64,000 nucleotides of DNA from Glycomyces buryatensis (GCF_004912275.1 NZ_STGY01000009.1:22778-86777), one strand, 5' to 3'; positions 18,308-27,687 are shown, counted from the stretch's first letter. Numbers and translations: made by a program. Notes: generated from the sequence alone by a model not told the origin.

Positions 18308-18340
18308 GGGCGCGGATTCTCCATTGGGGAACCCGCGCCC
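18308..18340 (+). terminator. Terminator-like hairpin
   Basis: GGGCGCGG pairs with CCGCGCCC across a 17-nt loop, 22 nt after the stop of the SnoaL-like gene. The T-run is poor, so confidence is moderate. Confidence 0.5.
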
Positions 18341-18411
18341 TTGCCGTGCAACGGAATCGGCGACCCAAGACGCCTCCACAGCGGCAGGAAGAACCCGAGA
18401 GGAGACCGACG

Positions 18412-19575
18412 ATGACGCGTTGGAACCGAGCTCTGAGCGCACTGGTGGCAGTCGGGGCACTGGCCGCCACCGGTGCCTGCACCCTGTTCGGAGGCGAAGG
18501 TGACGACAGCCCAGCCCCCGGTGGGGAGGATGCGATCACCGACGAGGCCGGCCTGGCGGAGCTGATCAATGAGAACAACCGCCTCATCGCCGAGGTCAAT
18601 GACGTCGAGGTGCGGCTCGAACAGGACTGTCTTGAAGACCAGGGCTTCCATGTCCACGACCGGTACAAATTGTTCACCTGGGAGGCGACCGACCAGGGCC
18701 GGCTCGTCGTCGACTACCCGTACGCGGACTTCCTGCCGGACGCCGACACGGCCTCCGAATGGGGCTTCGGGGCCTGGGCCGGCACCGATGAGGCCTACGG
18801 GAGTGCGGAGGCCGATGAGTACTACGACGCGGTCCTCGGCGAGGACAACACCGAACCTGAGATCGACAACTCCGCTTGGGATGCACTACCCATTGAGGAG
18901 CAGCAGGATTGGAGTCGGGCGTACTACGGCGACGCCTACGAGCAGATCCAGGAAGGCGCGGACGGAATGAATCCGTTCGGGGGCGAGACGGCTGGAAGTC
19001 CTCCGAAACCCGGTGGCTGCCAACTGGAGATGATCGAGGCGCTCTACGGCGAGCCCGAGCAGGTCGAACGGACCGAGGGCGACGACGGCCAGGGCGGGAC
19101 CACCTGGCAGTGGGGCCCGCAGAACCCCTTGGACGCGGCCGATTGGGACGCCATGTACGACGACTACCGGACCCGGGCCGCAGACCCAGAGCAGTCCTTC
19201 TCCGACTGCCTGTTCGAGCATGACCTGGGGGAGTGGGAGTTCGATGAATCCGGCAGGTTGCCGATCTGGGACTACTTCACCTGGGTCTACAACGCCGAGA
19301 GCCCGCAGTTCGCCGAGGAGACCGGGGAGTCGCTGGGGACGCCCCCGCTCCCGGAGGACCTGCCCGAGGACTTCGACGGCAGGAAGGCCTTCGAGATCGA
19401 AACGGCCGTCGGCTTCACCGACTGCGGCGAGTCGACCGGCTTCCGCGAAGCCGCGAAGGCCGCCTGGGACGGCATCCAGCTGGACTACTACCTGTCCGTC
19501 GAACAGGAGCTGTTCTCATATCAGGAGGCGATGAACGACCTGCTGCTCAAGGCCCAGGAACTGGTCGACGCCTAG
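18412..19575 (+). CDS. Acidic exported lipoprotein, unknown function
   Basis: 387 residues; ATG 18412 after GAGAGGAG. A signal peptide (MTRWNRALSALVAVGALAA) ends at Cys24 in 'ATGAC', an acceptable though not ideal lipobox. The mature part is strongly acidic with many Trp/Tyr and four or five Cys (EQDCLEDQGF, GGCQLEM, FSDCLFEHD, FTDCGESTG), suggesting disulfides. No family recognised. It begins a run of exported proteins on the plus strand up to 22457, though a 123-nt gap follows. Confidence 0.75.
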   Translation: MTRWNRALSALVAVGALAATGACTLFGGEGDDSPAPGGEDAITDEAGLAELINENNRLIAEVNDVEVRLEQDCLEDQGFHVHDRYKLFTWEATDQGRLVVDYPYADFLPDADTASEWGFGAWAGTDEAYGSAEADEYYDAVLGEDNTEPEIDNSAWDALPIEEQQDWSRAYYGDAYEQIQEGADGMNPFGGETAGSPPKPGGCQLEMIEALYGEPEQVERTEGDDGQGGTTWQWGPQNPLDAADWDAMYDDYRTRAADPEQSFSDCLFEHDLGEWEFDESGRLPIWDYFTWVYNAESPQFAEETGESLGTPPLPEDLPEDFDGRKAFEIETAVGFTDCGESTGFREAAKAAWDGIQLDYYLSVEQELFSYQEAMNDLLLKAQELVDA

Positions 19576-19698
19576 GATTCGAATACACCTCCTAGCGGGA
19601 ATGCAATCAGGTTTCGGCATTCCGGAAATGTTCAACCGCACTGGGTGAAAGTTTCTGATTTTCCGGATACAAGCGGCTTGTCCGGCCATAGTGCACCT

Positions 19699-20631
19699 AT
19701 GGCCGCACTCGAACCCTCGGGCCTGACCCGACGCACCATGTTGATCGGTGCGGCGGCGATGCTCGCAGCAGGAGCCGTCGCGCCGCGCGCCGCCGGAACC
19801 GCTGGCACCGTGCCGCAGATTCGTTCGGTGGCCGCCCGTGGCAGCGAACTCATCGCGCTCACCGCCGATGCCTCGACCGACGACAACTACGCGCTGCAAA
19901 CCTTGACTGTGGACGGACAGGGTCAGGCCGCGCTCGGACCGGCGCTGCCGATGGCGCTGCCCGCCGATTTTCATCCGCACTCGATCGCCGCCCGGGCCGC
20001 GACCATATGGGTCACCGGCGTCATCGAACTCGCCGCGGACCGAGCACGGCCCGGACTCGTCCGCATCCTCTCAGGCCGCGCCGCCTACGTCGCCCTGCCC
20101 GTCCCCGAGCAAATCCGCTCCGGAGCCGCCACCGCGATCGCGCTCCCCGGCGAGGGAACGATCGCCGTCGCGGTAGAGGGCAGCCCCGACGAGCACCTCG
20201 CGCTCATCAGCCGCAGCCACCTCGCCGTCTCCGCCGACGACGGCCGCACCTGGACCCACCGGCCGCTGGCCGACGGCCTCGGCGAGGGCTACGGGACCGC
20301 GCTCGCGGACACCGGCTCGGGGCTCTTCGCCGTCGTAGCCGCCTACGATGGCGCCCAGACCGTCTACACCGGAGCCGCCGAAGCGCCGCTCACCACCGCC
20401 GTTACCCTTCCCGACGCCGGCCGGCCGATGGCCGTGGTCTCCTCCGACGCCTACGTCAGCGTCTTCTCCGAACGTTCCGGCGCCGTCCATGAAGCCCGCT
20501 TCCACCCCGGCGGCGCCGCGCTCGAATCACTCGCAGATTGCGGGTGCGCCGGCGAGATCGTCGCAGTCCAAGGCAGGCCGGGCGCCTGGATCGAATACGA
20601 CGACACCGCCGTCCGCACCAGAGGACTGTAA
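19699..20631 (+). CDS. Tat-exported beta-propeller protein with an Asp-box
   Basis: 310 residues from ATG 19699. The N-terminus 'SGLTRRTMLIGAAAMLAAGA' has a twin-Arg followed by a hydrophobic stretch and an Ala-rich cleavage region, so Tat export is likely. The body has repeated strand units, with a clear BNR/Asp-box 'SADDGRTW' near residue 179, as in sialidase-type or photosystem-stability-type propellers. No catalytic set is evident, so it is more likely a binding scaffold. The stop is 11 nt before the ATG of an M15-like peptidase, with GGAGGAGA between, so the two are probably co-transcribed. Confidence 0.7.
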   Translation: MAALEPSGLTRRTMLIGAAAMLAAGAVAPRAAGTAGTVPQIRSVAARGSELIALTADASTDDNYALQTLTVDGQGQAALGPALPMALPADFHPHSIAARAATIWVTGVIELAADRARPGLVRILSGRAAYVALPVPEQIRSGAATAIALPGEGTIAVAVEGSPDEHLALISRSHLAVSADDGRTWTHRPLADGLGEGYGTALADTGSGLFAVVAAYDGAQTVYTGAAEAPLTTAVTLPDAGRPMAVVSSDAYVSVFSERSGAVHEARFHPGGAALESLADCGCAGEIVAVQGRPGAWIEYDDTAVRTRGL

Positions 20632-20642
20632 GGAGGAGACCG

Positions 20643-21425
20643 ATGCCATTCCCGAGCAGCAGCCAAGCCTTCGCCCGCTCTAAATGTGGCTATCCCGACG
20701 TCACCCGCAACTACCTGGCGGACAAGCGATGGAAGACCCGCTTCCGCACCGCCTTCAACGGCGACGGCTACGGCGTCCACCCCTCCTCCACGTCCTTCAC
20801 CATGCACGAGGAGATCCACACCCAGGCCGGCAAGATCGTCCGCGATCTTCACGAACTCGGCCAGCGCTACGCCCCGCGCGGCGAGACCTGGAGCTACGGC
20901 TGGACCGGGGTCGCCGGCACCAAGGTGTGCAAACCCGGCTACCACCGTTACGGCGCCGCCATCGACTTCACCAAGTTCAACTGGGGGCCAGGGCAATTCG
21001 TGGACCTGGCCGTTCACGGCAAGGACGAGCGGCTGCACCTGCGCCGCCGCTACCTCGCCGCCATTGCCATCTGCCGCAAGTACTTCGGCACCGTCCTGCA
21101 CTGCCACAACGACCCCGACGGCTCCCACTGGAACCACATCCACGCCGATCGGGGTCGCCAGGCCGTCGCGCTCGACTGGGACTACGGCACCGACGTCACC
21201 GTCATCCAGTGGGCCGCACGCGATCTCGCCGGATTCAAGGGCATGTCCATCGATGGCGACTGGGGGCCGCAGTCTCTCGAAGGGCTGCGGCTGCTGCGCG
21301 CGAAGTTCCGCGCCGACGGCGTCGACCCGACCGCCTCGCCGGTGCTGGGGCGGCGGTGGCTCGACCTGATCGCGCGCCACGGCATGGCCGACAAGGCCGC
21401 CGGCACCTACACCGCCGACAGTTAG
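20643..21425 (+). CDS. M15/extensin-like metallopeptidase-fold protein
   Basis: 260 residues from ATG 20643. His101 and Asp108 in 'YHRYGAAIDF' and His167 in 'SHWNHIHAD' give the H-x6-D...H-x-H arrangement of the M15/extensin-like zinc fold (LAS peptidases, peptidoglycan cutting). The last 75 residues (TVIQWAARDL, SIDGDWGPQSLEGLRLLRA) resemble a peptidoglycan-binding repeat. No signal peptide is visible, which is odd for a cell-wall enzyme; export may use another route or the substrate may be internal. It sits in a tight run with two exported propeller proteins. Confidence 0.75.
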   Translation: MPFPSSSQAFARSKCGYPDVTRNYLADKRWKTRFRTAFNGDGYGVHPSSTSFTMHEEIHTQAGKIVRDLHELGQRYAPRGETWSYGWTGVAGTKVCKPGYHRYGAAIDFTKFNWGPGQFVDLAVHGKDERLHLRRRYLAAIAICRKYFGTVLHCHNDPDGSHWNHIHADRGRQAVALDWDYGTDVTVIQWAARDLAGFKGMSIDGDWGPQSLEGLRLLRAKFRADGVDPTASPVLGRRWLDLIARHGMADKAAGTYTADS

Positions 21426-21434
21426 GAGGGCGAG

Positions 21435-22457
21435 ATGGCCGATCGCAGACACGTCGCCGCGGGGGTGCTGGCGCTCACGCTCGCCGCCGGGTTCGCCGGT
21501 TGCGACGCCGATGCCGTGGGAGAACAGGGCACGGAACCGCAGGGGGTGGTCTACGGCCTCGGCGACGACCACCGGTTGTGGCGGTGGCAAGTCGATTCGA
21601 GCGAGGCCGAACCGGTGCTGGATCTGAGCGGGGTCTGGGACGCGGAGGGCGACGTGGGCACGGTGCTCAATGCGTCGCTGAGCATCGACCCGGGGCAGCG
21701 GTACGCGGCGTGGGTCGCGGGCGGCGGTACGGACGCGGAGCTCATGGTCGGGGACCTCCGTGACGGCGAGACGACCGGTGCGAGCTCCTATCCGGTCGAT
21801 CACGCATGCCTCGATCCGACGTGGCTGGCGGACGGCTCCGCGCTGCTGGTGCACCGCGCGGCGGTGTGGGGCGAGGGGCCCGGCGATGACGCGCAGACCG
21901 ATGCGACTCCGATGCTGCAGCAGGTGTTCGGCCCGACGGAATGGTATTCGCCGGCGGCCGGATCAATGGAATCCAATGTGGATCTCGGCGAAGGTTGCCG
22001 ACTGCGCTGGTATACCGCCGAGGACGGCTCGGCGGAGGGGATCTACCACAGTCTCGACGTCACGGAGCTGTACCGGGTCGACGCCGCGGGCCGGGTGACC
22101 GAGACGCTGCCGGTGGCCGATCTCGATGGGGCGCAGGGGGCCGTGACCGGAATGATCGGGGTCGACCCGTCGGGCCGATACGTGTGCCTGGCCGATGGCT
22201 ATGCAGAGCACTCCGGTTTCGAGGGCGGCTTCGCGATCCGACCACAGGCGGGAACGACCGTGGTCGACCTCGAGACGGGCGACGCGGTGGGACCGGAGGG
22301 CGCCTCCTGCGAATCGATGCAGTCCGACGGGTATCTCTCGCGCGAGGACGAGACGGTGCGCCTGGTCGACTACGGTGGCGAGGCCGTCTGGGAGACCGAC
22401 CTTCCGGACGAGATCGTCAACGCGCCGAACCTGTTCTACTACCCGGCGGGGTCGTAA
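21435..22457 (+). CDS. Lipoprotein with predicted beta-propeller
   Basis: 340 residues; ATG 21435 lies 9 nt after the previous stop, behind GGAGGG. The signal peptide ends in the lipobox 'FAGC' (Cys23). The mature part has TolB/WD40-like repeats (SIDPGQRYAAWVAGGG, 'MIGVDPSGRYVCLADG') and paired Cys. It is the last gene of the three-gene unit 19699-22457 and stops just before a strong palindromic terminator. The ligand is unknown. Confidence 0.75.
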   Translation: MADRRHVAAGVLALTLAAGFAGCDADAVGEQGTEPQGVVYGLGDDHRLWRWQVDSSEAEPVLDLSGVWDAEGDVGTVLNASLSIDPGQRYAAWVAGGGTDAELMVGDLRDGETTGASSYPVDHACLDPTWLADGSALLVHRAAVWGEGPGDDAQTDATPMLQQVFGPTEWYSPAAGSMESNVDLGEGCRLRWYTAEDGSAEGIYHSLDVTELYRVDAAGRVTETLPVADLDGAQGAVTGMIGVDPSGRYVCLADGYAEHSGFEGGFAIRPQAGTTVVDLETGDAVGPEGASCESMQSDGYLSREDETVRLVDYGGEAVWETDLPDEIVNAPNLFYYPAGS

Positions 22458-22463
22458 TGTCGG

Positions 22464-22505
22464 GCGCAGAAACCCTATAGGATATATCCTATAGGATTTC
22501 TGCGC
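22464..22505. terminator. 42-nt palindromic bidirectional terminator
   Basis: ggcgcagaaa, c/a mismatch, cctataggatat and its mirror: every pair is complementary except 22473/22496. It lies exactly between convergent genes ending at 22457 and 22517. The AT-rich centre is unusual for this genome. Confidence 0.85.
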
Positions 22506-22516
22506 CGAGGCCGTTC

Positions 22517-23458
22517 CTAGTTGTAGGCGGTGGCGTACCGGCGGGCCTTGTAGAACTCGGCGCCCGAGCGGGTTCGGTCGGCCGTGGCCGACATCCGGAG
22601 CGTGGGGCTGGCCCAGTCGCGGGAACCGGCATTGTCGCCGCGGATCCAGATGTATTCGCCGGTGGAAGTTCTGAAGTACGACTTGATCCGGGTGTTCTCG
22701 TGCAAGCGGGTCTTCGACGCCGTCGACTTGTTGATCGCGTACACCCCGTAGGTGTCGGTGACGAGGATCCGCCCGGAGTCGCCGTAATCGGGCTGGAGGT
22801 CGTGGCCCAGGCCCGAGAGGGCAACGGACTTGCTGGTGGCATTGAGCCGCACATTGCGGTACGTGCCCGAGACCGAATAGGCCTTGACGACCTTGTTGCC
22901 GCAGGCCCACAGCAGCTTGTTGTTCGGGTCCCACAGGACGCCGTGCGCGCCGGCCAGCGTCACCTTCTGCACCTGGGCGAGCGTGGAGGGCTTGGAGACG
23001 GCGGTGGGGCCGTAGACGGTGAGGTAGCCGTCGGAGCTGGCGGCGACATAAGCGCCGACGTTCGGGATGCGCTCCAGGGCGTGCGGGTTGCCGCCGGGGG
23101 AGGCGCTCCACAGCACGTCGTTGAGTTCCTGGTCCTTCTCGCTGGTGATGTTCCAGATTCCGACCTTGCCGCCCGAGGCCGCGGCCAGGCCGATCGCCCC
23201 GAATTCGGCGGTGTCCCTGATGCGGCAGTCGGACAGGTTGTACCAACCGCCGCCGCCCGGGCTGAAGCTCTTGTACCGGTTCGCATCCGAGAACGACGAG
23301 TTCTTGTCGAAGACCATCACCTTGTTCTGGACCTGCTCGGTGAGCATGACCTTGAAGTTCGCGGTGTCGGCCAGCGCGACGCCGACGCCGCCGGCGATGC
23401 CGACGGTGGCCAGGGGTGCCGTGATGGCGGCCGCCCGCAATAGGTTGCGCCTCTTCAT
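22517..23458 (-). CDS. Tat-exported beta-propeller (DUF6528-like)
   Basis: 313 residues from ATG 23458, 8 nt after GAAGGAG; the longer frame upstream is not coding. The Tat signal is 'MKRRNLLRAAAITAPLATVG' followed by cleavage near ALA. The mature protein shows propeller-type strands (KVMVFDKNSSFS, GKVGIWNITSEKD, 'GVLWDPNNKLLWACGNKVVKA', 'LQPDYGDSGRILVTDTYGVY'). This pattern occurs in secreted actinobacterial DUF6528 proteins with no known activity. It is monocistronic and converges on the lipoprotein gene. Confidence 0.75.
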   Translation of the reverse strand: MKRRNLLRAAAITAPLATVGIAGGVGVALADTANFKVMLTEQVQNKVMVFDKNSSFSDANRYKSFSPGGGGWYNLSDCRIRDTAEFGAIGLAAASGGKVGIWNITSEKDQELNDVLWSASPGGNPHALERIPNVGAYVAASSDGYLTVYGPTAVSKPSTLAQVQKVTLAGAHGVLWDPNNKLLWACGNKVVKAYSVSGTYRNVRLNATSKSVALSGLGHDLQPDYGDSGRILVTDTYGVYAINKSTASKTRLHENTRIKSYFRTSTGEYIWIRGDNAGSRDWASPTLRMSATADRTRSGAEFYKARRYATAYN

Positions 23459-23606
23459 GTGCGGTGCTCCTTCGCTGGGTAGGGAACGGCTCGAAGCGGT
23501 GATCGAGCCGCACACCGAATCCAGTGTGCGACACGAGAACCAATCCCAAGGAGTACGCGCCCGACCCTGACTGGAGTTGCCCCGGCCGGCCAACGAAGAA
23601 AGGCCG

Positions 23607-24200
23607 TCAACTCCGGCAGGTGGTGTACCCGCCGGGGTGGAGCCGCCCCCATTGGACTCCGGCGGCGCCGAGGAGCCGATCGATGGTGTCGACGCCGTGG
23701 GCCCGCTGCTGGGCGAGCAGGATCTGGGCGGCGGCCAGGGCATCGGCCTCGGCGCGGTGGTGGTCGGAAAAGTCAATGCCCGCCGCCAGCGCCACCCGAG
23801 GCAGCCGGTAATTCGGAAGATCCTGCCAAGTCCGCTTGGCCAGGACGACCGTGCACGCATAGCGCAGCACCGGCCAGGGAATCCCCGTGGCGTCATTGGC
23901 CGCCCGGATCACCGACAGATCGAAAGCGGCATTGTGCGCCACGACCGGAGCCCCCGCGATGAAGTCGTGCATCTCCTTCCACACCTGCGGCCACCGCGGC
24001 GCGTGAACGACATCGGCGGACCGGATGCCGTGGATCTGGGTATTGCGCGGCGCGAAGTACCCGTGCTCTGCAGGAGGCCGGATGAACGTGGAGAACGAAT
24101 CGGCGACCACCCCGCCCTCGACCCGCACCAACGCCACGGAACAGGCACTGGCCCGGCTCCCATTGGCAGTCTCGAAGTCCAAAGCCACCCAAGAATCCAT
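23607..24200 (-). CDS. DnaQ-like 3'-5' exonuclease (DEDDh)
   Basis: 197 residues; ATG 24200 behind GGGAGA. All DEDDh residues are visible: Asp8 and Glu10 (LDFET), Asp94 (HNAAFD), and His147/Asp152 (HHRAEAD). The length is that of a single exonuclease domain with a short C-terminal tail (GYTTCRS), like polymerase III epsilon-type or RNase T-like enzymes that remove 3' nucleotides from DNA or RNA. The stop codon lies inside a hairpin (about 23573-23613) that may be its terminator. It borders the accessory region but looks ordinary in composition. Confidence 0.88.
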   Translation of the reverse strand: MDSWVALDFETANGSRASACSVALVRVEGGVVADSFSTFIRPPAEHGYFAPRNTQIHGIRSADVVHAPRWPQVWKEMHDFIAGAPVVAHNAAFDLSVIRAANDATGIPWPVLRYACTVVLAKRTWQDLPNYRLPRVALAAGIDFSDHHRAEADALAAAQILLAQQRAHGVDTIDRLLGAAGVQWGRLHPGGYTTCRS

Positions 24201-24407
24201 CGACCATCTCCCATCGCTCTAGGATCCGCCATTATCCCGGTCCGAACTCGGCCCCGGCACGGAGGCGCAGACATGTCCCCGACGGCCCACCCGCTGCCGA
24301 TCTGGTCCATGCCGGGTCCGTCCTAGACTGACTACTGCGGAGGAGCGACCGGTCACGCTACGATGACCAGTGTTCCCACCCTGCCCTCACCCCTTGGAGG
24401 AACACCC

Positions 24408-26492
24408 GTGCAGGACCGTTTCGCGAAGCAGCTCTCGAATGCCCTCCTCAGCGAGTTCAACGGCAAGATCTTCCTGGACGATACGCAGCGCTCCGATCGC
24501 GATCAGCAGTTCCACACCAGGGCCTTGTCCGCCATGGTGGTCCGGTACCTCACGGACTGCCCCGCGAAGCGCGCGGCCGACTTCGTCACCGATGGCGCGG
24601 ACGACCACGACATCGACGCGGTCGCATACGACGAGCGTCAGAACAAGATCTGGTTCATCCAGACCAAATGGAGTAAGGACGGGAGGGCGAAGCTCAGGGA
24701 AAAAGACGTCAAGACCTTCACCGTCGGCATGGGCTACATGCTCAAAGGGGAGTTCCAGCGGTTTAATCAACGGTTCCGTCCGCATGAGGTCGCCATTGAA
24801 TCGCTGCTGGACAACGACCCTCAAGTGTGTTTCGTATTCGCTCTCGCCACGCCCGATGACCTTCACACCCGACACCGGGCGATCCTCGATGAGTGTGCCG
24901 CGGAGGTTGGCAAGTGGTACCGCAAGTCCGCCTCCATCGAGATCCTGACCCTCGACAAGCTCGTCAAGATCGCACGCGCGGGCATGGGTGAGCCCCCTAT
25001 CGACCTCGAAGTACGCTTCGCGCAAGTCCAATCCGATGATGTTCCGCACCGCGTCTTCTTCGGCACGGTCACCGCAGAGGAGGTCGCTCGCTGGTACCGC
25101 GAGTTCGGAGAGCGGCTCTTCCGCCGCAATATCCGGGGAGCGCTGGGCCGAACCAGTGTCAACGAAGCGATCCGGACTACCCTCATCGAAAGTCCCGAGC
25201 ATTTCTGGGACTACAACAACGGCATCACCATGGTCGCCCGTTCCGGATCTGTGGGCCTGACTCGCAGTGGGAATCTCAAAGACGTCGCCATTGTCAACGG
25301 CGCGCAGACGGTGTCGTCGATCGCAGACACCGTCAAGGAGTACCCACAGGCTGGGAACGCCAAAGTCCTCGTAAAGATCTCAGTCACCGGAGAGACCGGC
25401 GACGACCTCATCCGGGAGATCACCGGCGCGGCGAACACTCAGAACCGCGTGGAGATTCGGGACCTCGCCTCGCTATACGGTCAGCAGGACGACCTGAAGA
25501 TGGAGTTCAAGGCCCGCTTGGGTCTTGAATACACCACCCGCCACACTGAGGCCGCGCCCGACGAGAAGGACGGCTGCACCAGCGAAGAAGCGCTCATCGC
25601 ACTCGCCTGCGGCCACGCCGACCATCGCTATACCGTCCAGGCCAAGACACTCCCGGACGTGCTCTGGGACCGCAGTGGCAACGGCGCCTACCGGAACCTC
25701 TTCCGCTCCGGGATCACTGCCGACGAGGTCTGGCGGCATGTGCGGCTGATGCGGTCTGTCAAGGGCGGCATAGCGACCGCGCGAAAGAAATTCCAGGGCC
25801 GGGCTGCCCAGATCGCCGACCACGGTGACCTGTTCACCGTGCACCTCATCGCGCGCCAACTAACCGACCGGCTTTACGCCGATGACTGGGACGATGCGGT
25901 CCTGCCGGAAGCCGCTGCCTCTTCGGGAAGCACGCTCAAGCGAGTCGTCGCCGCCGTAGACGGACACTTCAAGACCCACCCCTCCTCGCTGTTCAAGGAC
26001 GAGCAGAAGACGCGCGAGATCGAGGCCTTCGTAGCCGCTCAGATCGACGCCTCCGCAACTGTGCCGCCGCTGCCAGACGACTACGTCAAAGGCCGCGCTG
26101 CACGGCGGAGCCGCACCCCGAACCTGGTGCCGCTCATCGCGAAACAGAGAGCCATCGAGGACGGCACCCTCCTGGAGTTCCGCCCTATCACCAGAGAGCA
26201 GCGGCAGCTGTTCGGGCGCTGGAACACCGAGAACCCCAGCCGGTCGCGAGCCACTTGGGTCAACGCCGGTGGCGGGCAACTGCGATGGGAGGTCGATGGC
26301 AAGACCTACGCGGCGAGCCGTCTGGCCCTTGAGCTCATCAACAGCCTCGGCGACAAGCGGTACAAGTCCGTGCGCGGCCCCGAATGCTGGCACATCCCCG
26401 GGCTCGGTTCCCTCAAAGACATCGGAATGCGGTTGCGGGAAGGTCTCGAAGATCCTGAAGAGGATGAGGAATCGGAGACCGGCCTGTTCTGA
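24408..26492 (+). CDS. AIPR-family protein with PD-(D/E)xK-like and RAMA-like domains
   Basis: 694 residues from GTG 24408, 7 nt after TTGGAGG; ATG 24363 upstream has no ribosome site. Residues 60-90 (DDHDIDAVAYD, 'IWFIQTKWS') show the D...Q-x-K arrangement of a restriction-endonuclease-like fold. The middle has AIPR (abortive phage infection protein) hallmarks 'FWDYNNGITMVA' near 266 and 'VAIVNGAQTVSSIADT' near 294. The last 125 residues repeat the pattern of the stand-alone protein at 42807-43298 (NPSRSRATWVN, LRWEVDGKTYAASRLALEL, GPECW), a RAMA-like module. AIPR proteins are known from phage resistance, often beside restriction-modification genes, as here. It is transcribed towards the RHH-RAMA-ATL gene. 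Confidence 0.88.
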   Translation: MQDRFAKQLSNALLSEFNGKIFLDDTQRSDRDQQFHTRALSAMVVRYLTDCPAKRAADFVTDGADDHDIDAVAYDERQNKIWFIQTKWSKDGRAKLREKDVKTFTVGMGYMLKGEFQRFNQRFRPHEVAIESLLDNDPQVCFVFALATPDDLHTRHRAILDECAAEVGKWYRKSASIEILTLDKLVKIARAGMGEPPIDLEVRFAQVQSDDVPHRVFFGTVTAEEVARWYREFGERLFRRNIRGALGRTSVNEAIRTTLIESPEHFWDYNNGITMVARSGSVGLTRSGNLKDVAIVNGAQTVSSIADTVKEYPQAGNAKVLVKISVTGETGDDLIREITGAANTQNRVEIRDLASLYGQQDDLKMEFKARLGLEYTTRHTEAAPDEKDGCTSEEALIALACGHADHRYTVQAKTLPDVLWDRSGNGAYRNLFRSGITADEVWRHVRLMRSVKGGIATARKKFQGRAAQIADHGDLFTVHLIARQLTDRLYADDWDDAVLPEAAASSGSTLKRVVAAVDGHFKTHPSSLFKDEQKTREIEAFVAAQIDASATVPPLPDDYVKGRAARRSRTPNLVPLIAKQRAIEDGTLLEFRPITREQRQLFGRWNTENPSRSRATWVNAGGGQLRWEVDGKTYAASRLALELINSLGDKRYKSVRGPECWHIPGLGSLKDIGMRLREGLEDPEEDEESETGLF

Positions 26493-26681
26493 CTCAAGCA
26501 GGTCGGCCGGTATTAGATCTATTGCGGCTCTGGGCTGTCCTCGATGTCGTCGACCGTCAGATCCTTCAACCAGCCCGATGGCCTACCTATCAACACCTCC
26601 ACGATGGAGGTATTGCGACGACCAGTTGAATCCGTCCGGACAACTTCATACTCTCTGGATCACCTCCACCCCCAAAGCTCC

Positions 26682-27461
26682 TTACACTCCCTCTTTGAGC
26701 TCCCGGAGGTCTTCGACGTGCAGTCGTGATTCGGGTGGGGCTACCTCACTGGACGTGGTGAAAACACCCTCGCGGCGCAGTACCTCTCGGATGTCGCCTC
26801 GGTCCTCTTCGATCCAGCGGAAGCTCGGCGAGATCCTGCCGTTGTGCTGGAGTACCCGGTGCGCATTGAGAACCTTCGTGGTGCCGAGGTAGTTGCCCAG
26901 CTCCCGCGGATTGCGACCAAGTAGGCGGCCTAGATCGCCGTACGAGGTCCAAGTTCCATGTGGCAAGCGCCCCAACACGTCTCCGAGTTGGGATTGCCAG
27001 GTAGGCCTCTCAGGGACGGGCTCAGTTGCTACGGGTGCGACCTGCGAACGGAGTTCTGCCAGCGACAGTCCACTATCGACATGAACCCAAACATTCCAAC
27101 CCGGGTGGTTGCCATTGGCAACAGCGACGGCCGCCCCTGAGGGAGAGTCGGCAAGTTGCCCGCTTTCCAGCCGGATGGTTCCGTCGGGGCCGACCTTGGC
27201 TGAGTACGCCACGCCCTTCTTGGTGCGATTCCACCGAAGATCATCCCCCTCGCGTAGCAGCCCTGCCCTGATGAGTGGAGCAAGCGCGCCTTTCGTTGCT
27301 GAGGATGTGTTCGGGGTGGATGGGGTGGTACTGCTGGTGTCGTCATCCAGTCCGAGCAGGCGGGTCAAAACGGAGTCGACAGAATCCTCCAGAGGGACAG
27401 CTCTCTGCTGTATGTACCGATAAAGTCGCTCGGAGATCTCGATCGGGATCATGGTGTTCAA
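26682..27461 (-). CDS. RHH-like / RAMA / alkyltransferase-like DNA-binding fusion
   Basis: The preferred start is TTG 27461, 6 nt after AGGAGG; TTG 27467 and ATG 27452 are alternatives. 259 residues. Numbering from TTG 27467, residues 6-40 (IPIEISERLYRYIQQRAVPL) look like a ribbon-helix-helix or SeqA-type N-terminus. Residues 60-140 form a RAMA domain (ALAPLIRAGLLREGDDLRW, SPSGAAVAVANG, GWNVWVHVD). Residues 156-235 match the DNA-binding domain of MGMT/ATL proteins (WTSYGDLGRLLGRNPRELGN, LNAHRVLQHNG), with NAHR replacing PCHR, so there is no alkyl-acceptor Cys. It probably recognises modified DNA, which is inference. It faces the AIPR gene. Confidence 0.8.
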   Translation of the reverse strand: MNTMIPIEISERLYRYIQQRAVPLEDSVDSVLTRLLGLDDDTSSTTPSTPNTSSATKGALAPLIRAGLLREGDDLRWNRTKKGVAYSAKVGPDGTIRLESGQLADSPSGAAVAVANGNHPGWNVWVHVDSGLSLAELRSQVAPVATEPVPERPTWQSQLGDVLGRLPHGTWTSYGDLGRLLGRNPRELGNYLGTTKVLNAHRVLQHNGRISPSFRWIEEDRGDIREVLRREGVFTTSSEVAPPESRLHVEDLRELKEGV

Positions 27462-27591
27462 CGTCAACCTCCTCCGGTAGTTTCTGTTGGTTCGACACTA
27501 TCATGTTGGCGGTAGTTGATAGAAAATATCGAATGCCTGTTGGGTGCGCAGATCTCCAGCACCGCTGCAAAATCGAGTGATGGAGGCTTCG

Positions 27592-27663
27592 ATGGAGTGG
27601 ACTGCACGTGATAATGTCACCGTCGGGTGGCTGGGCCAGCTGTCGAAGTGGCCAGCGGGCTGA
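27592..27663 (+). CDS. Possible 23-residue Trp-containing leader peptide
   Basis: ATG 27592 lies 6 nt after GGAGG and encodes MEWTARDNVTVGWLGQLSKW plus PAG, with three Trp in 23 residues. It is followed by a 12-bp hairpin and then a small membrane ORF, so an attenuator-like arrangement is possible. No trp gene is nearby, and the ORF may be chance. Confidence 0.25.
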   Translation: MEWTARDNVTVGWLGQLSKWPAG

Positions 27664-27687
27664 ATCTTTGGTCGCCCAACGAAACAC

